NCBI GenBank assembly: GCA_963556195.1
Contig: CAUVYP010001208.1
Coordinates: 434,001 to 498,000, forward strand
Direction: 5' to 3'
DNA from: Sepiola atlantica
Taxonomy: Eukaryota > Mollusca > Cephalopoda > Sepiida > Sepiolidae
DNA: 64,000 nt
Numbering within the stretch: the first letter of the stretch is position 1; every line of letters starts with the position of its first letter. Below the pieces are notes generated by a model. The model saw only the letters and a list, made by a program, of their open reading frames with translations. It was not told where the DNA came from and made no database searches. A program made the position numbers and the translations under genes. Shown here one piece after another: positions 24,647-36,543 of the stretch.

Positions 24647-26134
24647 TTAGCGCGTTTTAAAGTTGATATCGCTTTTGTTTATAACTTCCACATTTATTCG
24701 AATTGTGCGACGAAACTTTGCAGACAGTCGCGGAGGCACATTTTCTACTGAAGTACCAAGTTTCAGAAGTGCAGCTCTTGTACTGCCGGAGATATGTCGA
24801 TACAAACTGAATACGCAAAACATCAACAAAATTTAGCGCGTTTTAAAGTTGATATCGCTTTTGTTTATAACTTCCACATTTATTCGAATTGTGCAACGAA
24901 ACTTTGCACAGATTAGCGGAGTCACATGTTCTACTGAAGTACCAAGTTTCAGAAGTGCAGCTCTTGTACTGCCGGAGATATGTCGATACAAACTGAATAC
25001 GCAAACTATCAACAAAATTTAGTGCGATTTAAAGTTGATATCGCTTTTGTTTATAACTTCACCATTCTTTAGAATTGTGCCACGAAACTTTGCAGAGATA
25101 AGCGGAGTCACATGCTCTACTGAAGTACCAAGTCTAAGAAGTGCAGCCCTTTTACTGCCGGAGATATGTCGATACAAACTGAATACGCAAAACATCGACA
25201 AAATTTAGCGCGTTTTAAAGTTGATATCGCTTTTGTTTATAACTTCCACATTTATTCGAATTGTGCAACGAAACTTTGCACAGATTAGCGGAGTCACATG
25301 TTCTACTGAAGTACCAAGTTTCAGAAGTGCAGCTCTTGTACTGCCGGAGATATGTCGATACAAACTGAATACGCAAAACATCGACAAAATTTAGCGCGTT
25401 TTAAAGTTGATATCGCTTTTGTTTATAACTTCCACATTTATTCGAATTGTGCAACGAAACTTTGCAGACAGTCGCGGAGGCACATTTTCTACTGAAGTAC
25501 CAAGTTTCAGAAGTGCAGCTCTTGTACTGCCGGAGATATGTCGATACTAACTGAATACGCAAAACATCAACAAAATTTAGCGCGTTTTAAAGTTGATATC
25601 GCTTTTGTTTATAACTTCCACATTTATTCGAATTGTGCAACGAAACTTTGCACAGATTAGCGGAGTCACATGTTCTACTGAAGTACCAAGTTTCAGAAGT
25701 GCAGCTCTTGTACTGCCGGAGATATGTCGATACAAACTGAATACGCAAACTATCAACTAAATTTAGTGCGATTTAAAGTTGATATCGCTTTTGTTTATAA
25801 CTTCACCATTCTTTAGAATTGTGCAACGAAACTTTGCAGAGATAAGCGGAGTCACATGCTCTACTGAAGTACCAAGTTTCAGAAGTGCAGCTCTTGTACT
25901 GCCGGAGATATGTCGATACAAACTGAATACGCAAACTATCAACAAAGTTTAGTGCGATTTAAAGTTGATATCGCTTTTGTTTATAACTTCACCATTCTTT
26001 AGAATTGTGCAACGAAACTTTGCAGAGATAAGCGGAGTCACATGCTCTACTGAAGTACCAAGTTTCAGAAGTGCAGCTATTTTACTGCCGGAGATATGTC
26101 GATACAAACTGAATACGCAAAACATCGACAAAAT
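24647..26134 (+). repeat. Block 15: G-H-C-D-G-H-X-I (8 monomers, 1488 bp)
   Basis: The block opens with G instead of A and has no E. G at 25391 carries gatactaact and X is preceded by caactaaat. These two marks define a G-H-X-I cassette that recurs in blocks 17 and 28. Confidence 0.88.
25763..25948 (+). repeat. Reference monomer, type X
   Basis: I-type head and core (ttagtgcg, caccattc, agagataagcgg, atgctc) with cttgtac and tail actatcaac. Copies at 25763, 28738 and 45093, each inside a G-H-X-I string and preceded by caactaaat. Confidence 0.9.
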
Positions 26135-27621
26135 TTAGCGCGTTTTAAAGTTGTTATCGCTTTTGTTTATAACTTCCACATTTATTCGAATTGTGCAACG
26201 AAACTTTGCACAGATTAGCGGAGTCACATTTTCTACTGAAGTACCAAGTTTCAGAAGTGCAGCTCTTGTACTGCCGGAGATATGTCGATACAAACTGAAT
26301 ACGCAAAACATCGACAAAATTTAGCGCGTTTTAAAGTTGATATCGCTTTTGTTTATAACTTCCACATTTATTCGAATTGTGCCACGAAACTTTGCAGAGA
26401 TAAGCGGAGTCACATGCTCTACTGAAGTACCAAGTTTCAGAAGTGCAGCCCTTTTACTGCCGGAGATATGTCGATACAAACTGAATACGCAAAACATCGA
26501 CAAAATTTAGCGCGTTTTAAAGTTGATATCGCTTTTGTTTATAACTTCCACATTTATTCGAATTGTGCAACGAAACTTTGCACAGATTAGCGGAGTCACA
26601 TGTTCTACTGAAGTACCAAGTTTCAGAAGTGCAGCTCTTGTACTGCCGGAGATATGTCGATACAAACTGAATACGCAAAACATCGACAAAATTTAGCGCG
26701 TTTTAAAGTTGATATCGCTTTTGTTTATAACTTCCACATTTATTCGAATTGTGCAACGAAACTTTGCACAGATTAGCGAGTCACATGTTCTACTGAAGTA
26801 CCAAGTTTCAGAAGTGCAGCTCTTGTACTGCCGGAGATATGTCGATACAAACTTAATACGCAAAACATCGACAAAATTTAGCGCGTTTTAAAGTTGATAT
26901 CGCTTTTGTTTACAACTTCCACATTTATTCGAATTGTGCAACGAAACTTTGCACAGATTAGCGGAGTCACATGTTCTACTGAAGTACCAAGTTTCAGAAG
27001 TGCAGCTCTTGTACTGCCGGAGATATGTCGATACAAACTGAATACGCAAAACATCAACAAAATTTAGCCCGTTTTAAAGTTGATATCGCTTTTGTTTATA
27101 ACTTCCACATTTATTCGAATTGTGCAACGAAACTTTGCAGACAGTCGCGGAGGCACATTTTCTACTGAAGTACCAAGTTTCAGAAGTGCAGCTCTTGTAC
27201 TGCCGGAGATATGTCGATACAAACTGAATACGCAAAACATCAACAAAATTTAGCGCGTTTTAAAGTTGATATCGCTTTTGTTTATAACTTCCACATTTAT
27301 TCGAATTGTGCAACGAAACTTTGCACAGATTAGCGGAGTCACATGTTCTACTGAAGTACCAAGTTTCAGAAGTGCAGCTCTTGTACTGCCGGAGATATGT
27401 CGATACAAACTGAATACGCAAACTATCAACAAAATTTAGTGCGATTTAAAGTTGATATCGCTTTTGTTTATAACTTCACCATTCTTTAGAATTGTGCAAC
27501 AAAACTTTGCAGAGATAAGCGGAGTCACATGCTCTACTGAAGTACCAAGTTTCAGAAGTGCAGCTCTTTTACTGCCGGAGATATGTCGATACAAACTGAA
27601 TACGCAAAACATCGACAAAAT
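26135..27621 (+). repeat. Block 16: A-(F/C hybrid)-D-E-L-G-H-I (8 monomers, 1487 bp)
   Basis: The monomer at 26321 is an intramolecular mosaic: F-type from o1 to about o58 (gcgcg head, cttccacatttattcg), C-type afterwards (gccacg, agagataagcgg, gcccttttac). It stands where B and C would be, as expected of a fusion that removed one monomer length. A at 26135 has gtaccaag, not the usual gtactaag. Confidence 0.88.
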
Positions 27622-29109
27622 TTAGCGCGTTTTAAAGTTGATATCGCTTTTGTTTATAACTTCCACATTTATTCGAATTGTGAAACGAAACTTTGCACAG
27701 ATTAGCGGAGTCACATTTTCTACTGAAGCACTAAGTTTCAGAAGTGCAGCTCTTGTACTGCCGGAGATATGTCGATACAAACTGAATACGCAAAACATCG
27801 ACAAAATTTAGCGCGTTTTAAAGTTGATATCGCTTTTGTTTATAACTTCCACATTTATTCGAATTGTGCAACGAAACTTTGCACAGATTAGCGGAGTCAC
27901 ATGTTCTACTGAAGTACCAAGTTCTAGAAGTGCAGCTCTTGTACTGCCGGAGATATGTCGATACAAACTGAATACGCAAACTATCAACAAAATTTAGTGC
28001 GATTTAAAGTTGATATCGCTTTTGTTTATAACTTCACCATTCTTTAGAATTGTGCCACGAAACTTTGCAGAGATAAGCGGAGTCACATGCTCTACTGAAG
28101 TACCAAGTTTCAGAAGTGCAGCCCTTTTACTGCCGGAGATATGTCGATACAAACTGAATACGACAAACATCGACAAAATTTAGCGCGTTTTAAAGTTGAT
28201 ATCGCTTTTGTTTATAACTTCCACATTTATTCGAATTGTGCAACGAAACTTTGCACAGATTAGCGGAGTCACATGTTCTACTGAAGTACCAAGTTTCAGA
28301 AGTGCAGCTCTTGTACTGCCGGAGATATGTCGATACAAACTGAATACGCAAAACATCGACAAAATTTAGCGCGTTTTAAAGTTGATATCGCTTTTGTTTA
28401 TAACTTCCACATTTATTCGAATTGTGCAACGAAACTTTGCAGACAGTCGCGGAGGCACATTTTCTACTGAAGTACCAAGTTTCAGAAGTGCAGCTCTTGT
28501 ACTGCCGGAGATATGTCGATACTAACTGAATACGCAAAACATCAACAAAATTTAGCGCGTTTTAAAGTTGATATCGCTTTTGTTTATAACTTCCACATTT
28601 ATTCGAATTGTGCAACGAAACTTTGCACAGATTAGCGGAGTCACATGTTCTACTGAAGTACCAAGTTTCAGAAGTGCAGCTCTTGTACTGCCGGAGATAT
28701 GTCGATACAAACTGAATACGCAAACTATCAACTAAATTTAGTGCGATTTAAAGTTGATATCGCTTTTGTTTATAACTTCACCATTCTTTAGAATTGTGCA
28801 ACGAAACTTTGCAGAGATAAGCGGAGTCACATGCTCTACTGAAGTACCAAGTTTCAGAAGTGCAGCTCTTGTACTGCCGGAGATATGTCGATACAAACTG
28901 AATACGCAAACTATCAACAAAGTTTAGTGCGATTTAAAGTTGATATCGCTTTTGTTTATAACTTCACCATTCTTTAGAATTGTGCAACGAAACTTTGCAG
29001 AGATAAGCGGAGTCACATGCTCTACTGAAGTACCAAGTTTCAGAAGTGCAGCTCTTTTACTGCCGGAGATATGTCGATACAAACTGAATACGCAAAACAT
29101 CGACAAAAT
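27622..29109 (+). repeat. Block 17: A'-B-C-D-G-H-X-I (8 monomers, 1488 bp)
   Basis: The segment 28180-29109 copies 25205-26134 at a lag of 2975, including gatactaact at 28518 and caactaaat. A' at 27622 has gaagcactaag, and C at 27994 has acgacaaac near its end. Confidence 0.9.
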
Positions 29110-30968
29110 TTAGCGCGTTTTAAAGTTGTTATCGCTTTTGTTTATAACTTCCACATTTATTCGAATTGTGCAACGAAACTTTGCACAGATTAGCGGAGTC
29201 ACATTTACTACTGAAGTACTAAGTTTCAGAAGTGCAGCTCTTGTACTGCCGGAGATATGTCGATACAAACTGAATACGCAAAACATCGACAAAATTTAGC
29301 GCGTTTTAAAGTTGATATCGCTTTTGTTTATAACTTCCACATTTATTCGAATTGTGCAACGAAACTTTGCACAGATTAGCGGAGTCACATGTTCTACTGA
29401 AGTACCAAGTTCTAGAAGTGCAGCTCTTGTACTGCCGGAGATATGTCGATACAAACTGAATACGCAAACTATCAACAAAATTTAGTGCGATTTAAAGTTG
29501 ATATCGCTTTTGTTTATAACTTCACCATTCTTTAGAATTGTGCCACGAAACTTTGCAGAGATAAGCGGAGTCAAATGCTCTACTGAAGTACCAAGTTTCA
29601 GAAGTGCAGCTCTTGTACTGCCGGAGATATGTCGATACAAACTGAATACGCAAAACATCGACAAAATTTAGCGCGTTTTAAAGTTGATATCGCTTTTGTT
29701 TATAACTTCCACATTTATTCGAATTGTGCAACGATACTTTGCACAGATTAGCGGAGTCACATGTTCTACTGAAGTACCAAGTTTCAGAAGTGCAGCTCTT
29801 GTACTGCCGGAGATATGTCGATACAAACTTAATACGCAAAACATCGACAAAATTTAGCGCGTTTTAAAGTTGATATCGCTTTTGTTTATAACTTCCACAT
29901 TTATTCGAATTGTGCAACGAAACTTTGCACAGATTAGCGGAGTCACATTTTCTACTGAAGTACCAAGTTTCAGAAGTGCAGCTCTTGTACTGCCGGAGAT
30001 ATGTCGATACAAACTGAATACGCAAAACATCAACAAAATTTAGCCCGTTTTAAAGTTGATATCGCTTTTGTTTATAACTTCCACATTTATTCGAATTGTG
30101 CAACGAAACTTTGCAGACAGTCGCGGAGGCACATTTTCTACTGAAGTACCAAGTTTCAGAAGTGCAGCTCTTGTACTGCCGGAGATATGTCGATACAAAC
30201 TGAATACGCAAAACATCAACAAAATTTAGCGCGTTTTAAAGTTGATATCGCTTTTGTTTATAACTTCCACATTTATTCGAATTGTGCAACGAAACTTTGC
30301 ACAGATTAGCGAGTCACATGTTCTACTGAAGTACCAAGTTTCAGAAGTGCAGCTCTTGTACTGCCTAAGATATGTCGATACAAACTGAATACGCAAAACA
30401 TCGACAAAATTTAGCGCGTTTTAAAGTTGATATCGCTTTTGTTTATAACTTCCACATTTATTCGAATTGTGCAACGAAACTTTGCACAGATTAGCGGAGT
30501 CACATGTTCTACTGAAGTACCAAGTTTCAGAAGTGCAGCTCTTGTACTGCCGGAGATATGTCGATACAAACTGAATACGCAAAACATCAACAAAATTTAG
30601 CGCGTTTTAAAGTTGATATCGCTTTTGTTTATAACTTCCACATTTATTCGAATTGTGCAACGAAACTTTGCACAGATTAGCGGAGTCACATTTTCTACTG
30701 AAGTACCAAGTTTCAGAAGTGCAGCTCTTGTACTGCCGGAGATATGTCGATACAAACTGAATACGCAAACTATCAACAAAGTTTAGTGCGATTTAAAGTT
30801 GATATCGCTTTTGTTTATAACTTCACCATTCTTTAGAATTGTGCAACGAAACTTTGCAGAGATAAGCGGAGTCACATGCTCTACTGAAGTACCAAGTTTC
30901 AGAAGTGCAGCTCTTTTACTGCCGGAGATATGTCGATACAAACTGAATACGCAAAACATCGACAAAAT
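29110..30968 (+). repeat. Block 18: A-B-C-D*-F-G-E'-L-K-I (10 monomers, 1859 bp)
   Basis: This is the first block with the G-E'-L-K-I module. The monomer at 29668 is a D-left/E-right fusion (no deletion but cttaatac) standing where D and E should both be. E' at 30226 has a private ctgcctaag at 30361. A has atttactac, and C has gtcaaatgc, a mark that spreads to 46 kb. Confidence 0.9.
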
Positions 30969-31526
30969 TTAGCGCGTTTTAAAGTTGTTATCGCTTTTGT
31001 TTATAACTTCCACATTTATTCGAATTGTGCAACGAAACTTTGCACAGATTAGCGGAGTCACATTTTCTACTGAAGTACTAAGTTTCAGAAGTGCAGCTCT
31101 TGTACTGCCGGAGATATGTCGATACAAACTGAATACGCAAAAAATCGACAAAATTTAGCGCGTTTTAAAGTTGATATCGCTTTTGTTTATAACTTCCACA
31201 TTTATTCGAATTGTGCAACGAAACTTTGCACAGATAAGCGGAGTCACATGTTCTACTGAAGTACCAAGTTCTAGAAGTGCAGCTCTTGTACTGCCGGAGA
31301 TATGTCGATACAAACTGAATACGCAAACTATCAACAAAGTTTAGTGCGATTTAAAGTTGATATCGCTTTTGTTTATAACTTCACCATTCTTTAGAATTGT
31401 GCAACGAAACTTTGCAGAGATAAGCGGAGTCACATGCTCTACTGAAGTACCAAGTTTCAGAAGTGCAGCTCTTGTACTGCCGGAGATATGTCGATACAAA
31501 CTGAATACGCAAAACATCGACAAAAT
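30969..31526 (+). repeat. Block 19: A-B-I2 (3 monomers, 558 bp)
   Basis: A short three-monomer insert between longer HORs. A ends with gcaaaaaatcg near 31138, repeated at about 33739. It is duplicated as block 21. Confidence 0.9.
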
Positions 31527-33569
31527 TTAGCGCGTTTTAAAGTTGTTATCGCTTTTGTTTATAACTTCCACATTTATTCGAATTGTGCAACGAAACTTTG
31601 CACAGATTAGCGGAGTCACATTTACTACTGAAGTACTAAGTTTCAGAAGTGCAGCTCTTGTACTGCCGGAGATATGTCGATACAAACTGAATACGCAAAA
31701 CATCGACAAAATTTAGCGCGTTTTAAAGTTGATATCGCTTTTGTTTATAACTTCCACATTTATTCGAATTGTGCAACGAAACTTTGCACAGATTAGCGGA
31801 GTCACATGTTCTACTGAAGTACCAAGTTCTAGAAGTGCAGCTCTTGTACTGCCGGAGATATGTCGATACAAACTGAATACGCAAACTATCAACAAAATTT
31901 AGTGCGATTTAAAGTTGATATCGCTTTTGTTTATAACTTCACCATTCTTTAGAATTGTGCCACGAAACTTTGCAGAGATAAGCGGAGTCAAATGCTCTAC
32001 TGAAGTACCAAGTTTCAGAAGTGCAGCTCTTGTACTGCCGGAGATATGTCGATACAAACTGAATACGCAAAACATCGACAAAATTTAGCGCGTTTTAAAG
32101 TTGATATCGCTTTTGTTTATAACTTCCACATTTATTCGAATTGTGCAACGAAACTTTGCACAGATTAGCGGAGTCACATGTTCTACTGAAGTACCAAGTT
32201 TCAGAAGTGCAGCTCTTGTACTGCCGGAGATATGTCGATACAAACTGAATACGCAAAACATCGACAAAATTTAGCGCGTTTTAAAGTTGATATCGCTTTT
32301 GTTTATAACTTCCACATTTATTCGAATTGTGCAACGAAACTTTGCACAGATTAGCGAGTCACATGTTCTACTGAAGTACCAAGTTTCAGAAGTGCAGCTC
32401 TTGTACTGCCGGAGATATGTCGATACAAACTTAATACGCAAAACATCGACAAAATTTAGCGCGTTTTAAAGTTGATATCGCTTTTGTTTATAACTTCCAC
32501 ATTTATTCGAATTGTGCAACGAAACTTTGCACAGATTAGCGGAGTCACATTTTCTACTGAAGTACCAAGTTTCAGAAGTGCAGCTCTTGTACTGCCGGAG
32601 ATATGTCGATACAAACTGAATACGCAAAACATCAACAAATTTAGCCCGTTTTAAAGTTGATATCGCTTTTGTTTATAACTTCCACATTTATTCGAATTGT
32701 GCAACGAAACTTTGCAGACAGTCGCGGAGGCACATTTTCTACTGAAGTACCAAGTTTCAGAAGTGCAGCTCTTGTACTGCCGGAGATATGTCGATACAAA
32801 CTGAATACGCAAAACATCAACAAAATTTAGCGCGTTTTAAAGTTGATATCGCTTTTGTTTATAACTTCCACATTTATTCGAATTGTGCAACGAAACTTTG
32901 CACAGATTAGCGAGTCACATGTTCTACTGAAGTACCAAGTTTCAGAAGTGCAGCTCTTGTACTGCCTAAGATATGTCGATACAAACTGAATACGCAAAAC
33001 ATCGACAAAATTTAGCGCGTTTTAAAGTTGATATCGCTTTTGTTTATAACTTCCACATTTATTCGAATTGTGCAACGAAACTTTGCACAGATTAGCGGAG
33101 TCACATGTTCTACTGAAGTACCAAGTTTCAGAAGTGCAGCTCTTGTACTGCCGGAGATATGTCGATACAAACTGAATACGCAAAACATCAACAAAATTTA
33201 GCGCGTTTTAAAGTTGATATCGCTTTTGTTTATAACTTCCACATTTATTCGAATTGTGCAACGAAACTTTGCACAGATTAGCGGAGTCACATTTTCTACT
33301 GAAGTACCAAGTTTCAGAAGTGCAGCTCTTGTACTGCCGGAGATATGTCGATACAAACTGAATACGCAAACTATCAACAAAGTTTAGTGCGATTTAAAGT
33401 TGATATCGCTTTTGTTTATAACTTCACCATTCTTTAGAATTGTGCAACGAAACTTTGCAGAGATAAGCGGAGTCACATGCTCTACTGAAGTACCAAGTTT
33501 CAGAAGTGCAGCTCTTTTACTGCCGGAGATATGTCGATACAAACTGAATACGCAAAACATCGACAAAAT
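31527..33569 (+). repeat. Block 20: A-B-C-D-E-F-G-E'-L-K-I (11 monomers, 2043 bp)
   Basis: Three 185-bp monomers: E at 32271, F at 32456 (one A lost near the end, caacaaattt) and E' at 32827, which carries ctgcctaag at 32962. The opening A shares atttactac with 29110, 2417 bases upstream. Confidence 0.9.
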
Positions 33570-34127
33570 TTAGCGCGTTTTAAAGTTGTTATCGCTTTTG
33601 TTTATAACTTCCACATTTATTCGAATTGTGCAACGAAACTTTGCACAGATTAGCGGAGTCACATTTTCTACTGAAGTACTAAGTTTCAGAAGTGCAGCTC
33701 TTGTACTGCCGGAGATATGTCGATACAAACTGAATACGCAAAAAATCGACAAAATTTAGCGCGTTTTAAAGTTGATATCGCTTTTGTTTATAACTTCCAC
33801 ATTTATTCGAATTGTGCAACGAAACTTTGCACAGATTAGCGGAGTCACATGTTCTACTGAAGTACCAAGTTCTAGAAGTGCAGCTCTTGTACTGCCGGAG
33901 ATATGTCGATACAAACTGAATACGCAAACTATCAACAAAGTTTAGTGCGATTTAAAGTTGATATCGCTTTTGTTTATAACTTCACCATTCTTTAGAATTG
34001 TGCAACGAAACTTTGCAGAGATAAGCGGAGTCACATGCTCTACTGAAGTACCAAGTTTCAGAAGTGCAGCTCTTGTACTGCCGGAGATATGTCGATACAA
34101 ACTGAATACGCAAAACATCGACAAAAT
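33570..34127 (+). repeat. Block 21: A-B-I2 (3 monomers, 558 bp), copy of block 19
   Basis: It lies 2601 bases downstream of block 19 and shares gcaaaaaatcg. The B copies differ: block 19 has cagataagcgg where this one has cagattagcgg. Confidence 0.9.
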
Positions 34128-35985
34128 TTAGCGCGTTTTAAAGTTGTTATCGCTTTTGTTTATAACTTCCACATTTATTCGAATTGTGCAACGAAACTTT
34201 GCACAGATTAGCGGAGTCACATTTTCTACTGAAGTACTAAGTTTCAGAAGTGCAGCTCTTGTACTGCCGGAGATATGTCGATACAAACTGAATACGCAAA
34301 ACATCGACAAAATTTAGCGCGTTTTAAAGTTGATATCGCTTTTGTTTATAACTTCCACATTTATTCGAATTGTGCAACGAAACTTTGCACAGATTAGCGG
34401 AGTCACATGTTCTACTGAAGTACCAAGTTCTAGAAGTGCAGCTCTTGTACTGCCGGAGATATGTCGATACAAACTGAATACGCAAACTATCAACAAAATT
34501 TAGTGCGATTTAAAGTTGATATCGCTTTTGTTTATAACTTCACCATTCTTTAGAATTGTGCCACGAAACTTTGCAGAGATAAGCGGAGTCAAATGCTCTA
34601 CTGAAGTACCAAGTTTCAGAAGTGCAGCCCTTTTACTGCCGGAGATATGTCGATACAAACTGAATACGCAAAACATCGACAAAATTTAGCGCGTTTTAAA
34701 GTTGATATCGCTTTTGTTTATAACTTCCACATTTATTCGAATTGTGCAACGAAACTTTGCACAGATTAGCGAGTCACATGTTCTACTGAAGTACCAAGTT
34801 TCAGAAGTGCAGCTCTTGTACTGCCGGAGATATGTCGATACAAACTTAATACGCAAAACATCGACAAAATTTAGCGCGTTTTAAAGTTGATATCGCTTTT
34901 GTTTATAACTTCCACATTTATTCGAATTGTGCAACGAAACTTTGCACAGATTAGCGGAGTCACATTTTCTACTGAAGTACCAAGTTTCAGAAGTGCAGCT
35001 CTTGTACTGCCGGAGATATGTCGATACAAACTGAATACGCAAAACATCGACAAAATTTAGCGCGTTTTAAAGTTGATATCGCTTTTGTTTATAACTTCCA
35101 CATTTATTCGAATTGTGCAACGAAACTTTGCAGACAGTCGCGGAAGCACATTTTCTACTGAAGTACCAAGTTTCAGAAGTGCAGCTCTTGTACTGCCGGA
35201 GATATGTCGATACAAACTGAATACGCAAAACATCAACAAAATTTAGCGCGTTTTAAAGTTGATATCGCTTTTGTTTATAACTTCCACATTTATTCGAATT
35301 GTGCAACGAAACTTTGCACAGATTAGCGAGTCACATGTTCTACTGAAGTACCAAGTTTCAGAAGTGCAGCTCTTGTACTGCCGGAGATATGTCGATACAA
35401 ACTGAATACGCAAAACATCGACAAAATTTAGCGCGTTTTAAAGTTGATATCGCTTTTGTTTATAACTTCCACATTTATTCGAATTGTGCAACGAAACTTT
35501 GCACAGATTAGCGGAGTCACATGTTCTACTGAAGTACCAAGTTTCAGAAGTGCAGCTCTTGTACTGCCGGAGATATGTCGATACAAACTGAATACGCAAA
35601 ACATCAACAAAATTTAGCGCGTTTTAAAGTTGATATCGCTTTTGTTTATAACTTCCACATTTATTCGAATTGTGCAACGAAACTTTGCACAGATTAGCGG
35701 AGTCACATTTTCTACTGAAGAACCAAGTTTCAGAAGTGCAGCTCTTGTACTGCCGGAGATATGTCGATACAAACTGAATACGCAAACTATCAACAAAGTT
35801 TAGTGCGATTTAAAGTTGATATCGCTTTTGTTTATAACTTCACCATTCTTTAGAATTGTGCAACGAAACTTTGCAGAGATAAGCGGAGTCACATGCTCTA
35901 CTGAAGTACCAAGTTTCAGAAGTGCAGCTCTTTTACTGCCGGAGATATGTCGATACAAACTGAATACGCAAAACATCGACAAAAT
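34128..35985 (+). repeat. Block 22: A-B-C-E-N-G-E'-L-K-I (10 monomers, 1858 bp)
   Basis: D is missing, with C joined to E at 34686. K at 35614 has gaagaaccaag, a private mark also at 37473, 39517 and 40817. G at 35057 has gcggaagcac. Confidence 0.9.
35243..35427 (+). repeat. Reference monomer, type E' (185 bp)
   Basis: The same one-base deletion as E but ctgaatac at o161-168. Fourteen copies: 30226, 32827, 35243, 37102, 39146, 40446, 46766, 48623, 52340, 53827, 54569, 57916, 59403 and 60146. Ten follow G; the four at 53827, 54569, 59403 and 60146 follow D and have catcaac tails. Confidence 0.92.
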
Positions 35986-36543
35986 TTAGCGCGTTTTAAA
36001 GTTGTTATCGCTTTTGTTTATAACTTCCACATTTATTCGAATTGTGCAACGAAACTTTGCACAGATTAGCGGAGTCACATTTTCTACTGAAGTACTAAGT
36101 TTCAGAAGTGCAGCTCTTGTACTGCCGGAGATATGTCGATACAAACTGAATACGCAAAACATCGACAAAATTTAGCGCGTTTTAAAGTTGATATCGCTTT
36201 TGTTTATAACTTCCACATTTATTCGAATTGTGCAACGAAACTTTGCACAGATTAGCGGAGTCACATGTTCTACTGAAGTACCAAGTTCTAGAAGTGTAGC
36301 TCTTGTACTGCCGGAGATATGTCGATACAAACTGAATACGCAAACTATCAACAAAGTTTAGTGCGATTTAAAGTTGATATCGCTTTTGTTTATAACTTCA
36401 CCATTCTTTAGAATTGTGCAACGAAACTTTGCAGAGATAAGCGGAGTCACATGCTCTACTGAAGTACCAAGTTTCAGAAGTGCAGCTCTTTTACTGCCGG
36501 AGATATGTCGATACAAACTGAATACGCAAAACATCGACAAAAT
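35986..36543 (+). repeat. Block 23: A-B-I (3 monomers, 558 bp)
   Basis: It resembles blocks 19 and 21 but ends in a normal I (gctcttttac, head gtgcg). B at 36172 has gaagtgtagc. Confidence 0.88.

Noticed and set aside
32456..32640. One-base loss in the AAAA run of F at 32456 (caacaaattt)
   Set aside because: It is a singleton in a homopolymer, so sequencing error is as likely as real variation; I counted it but drew no conclusion from it.
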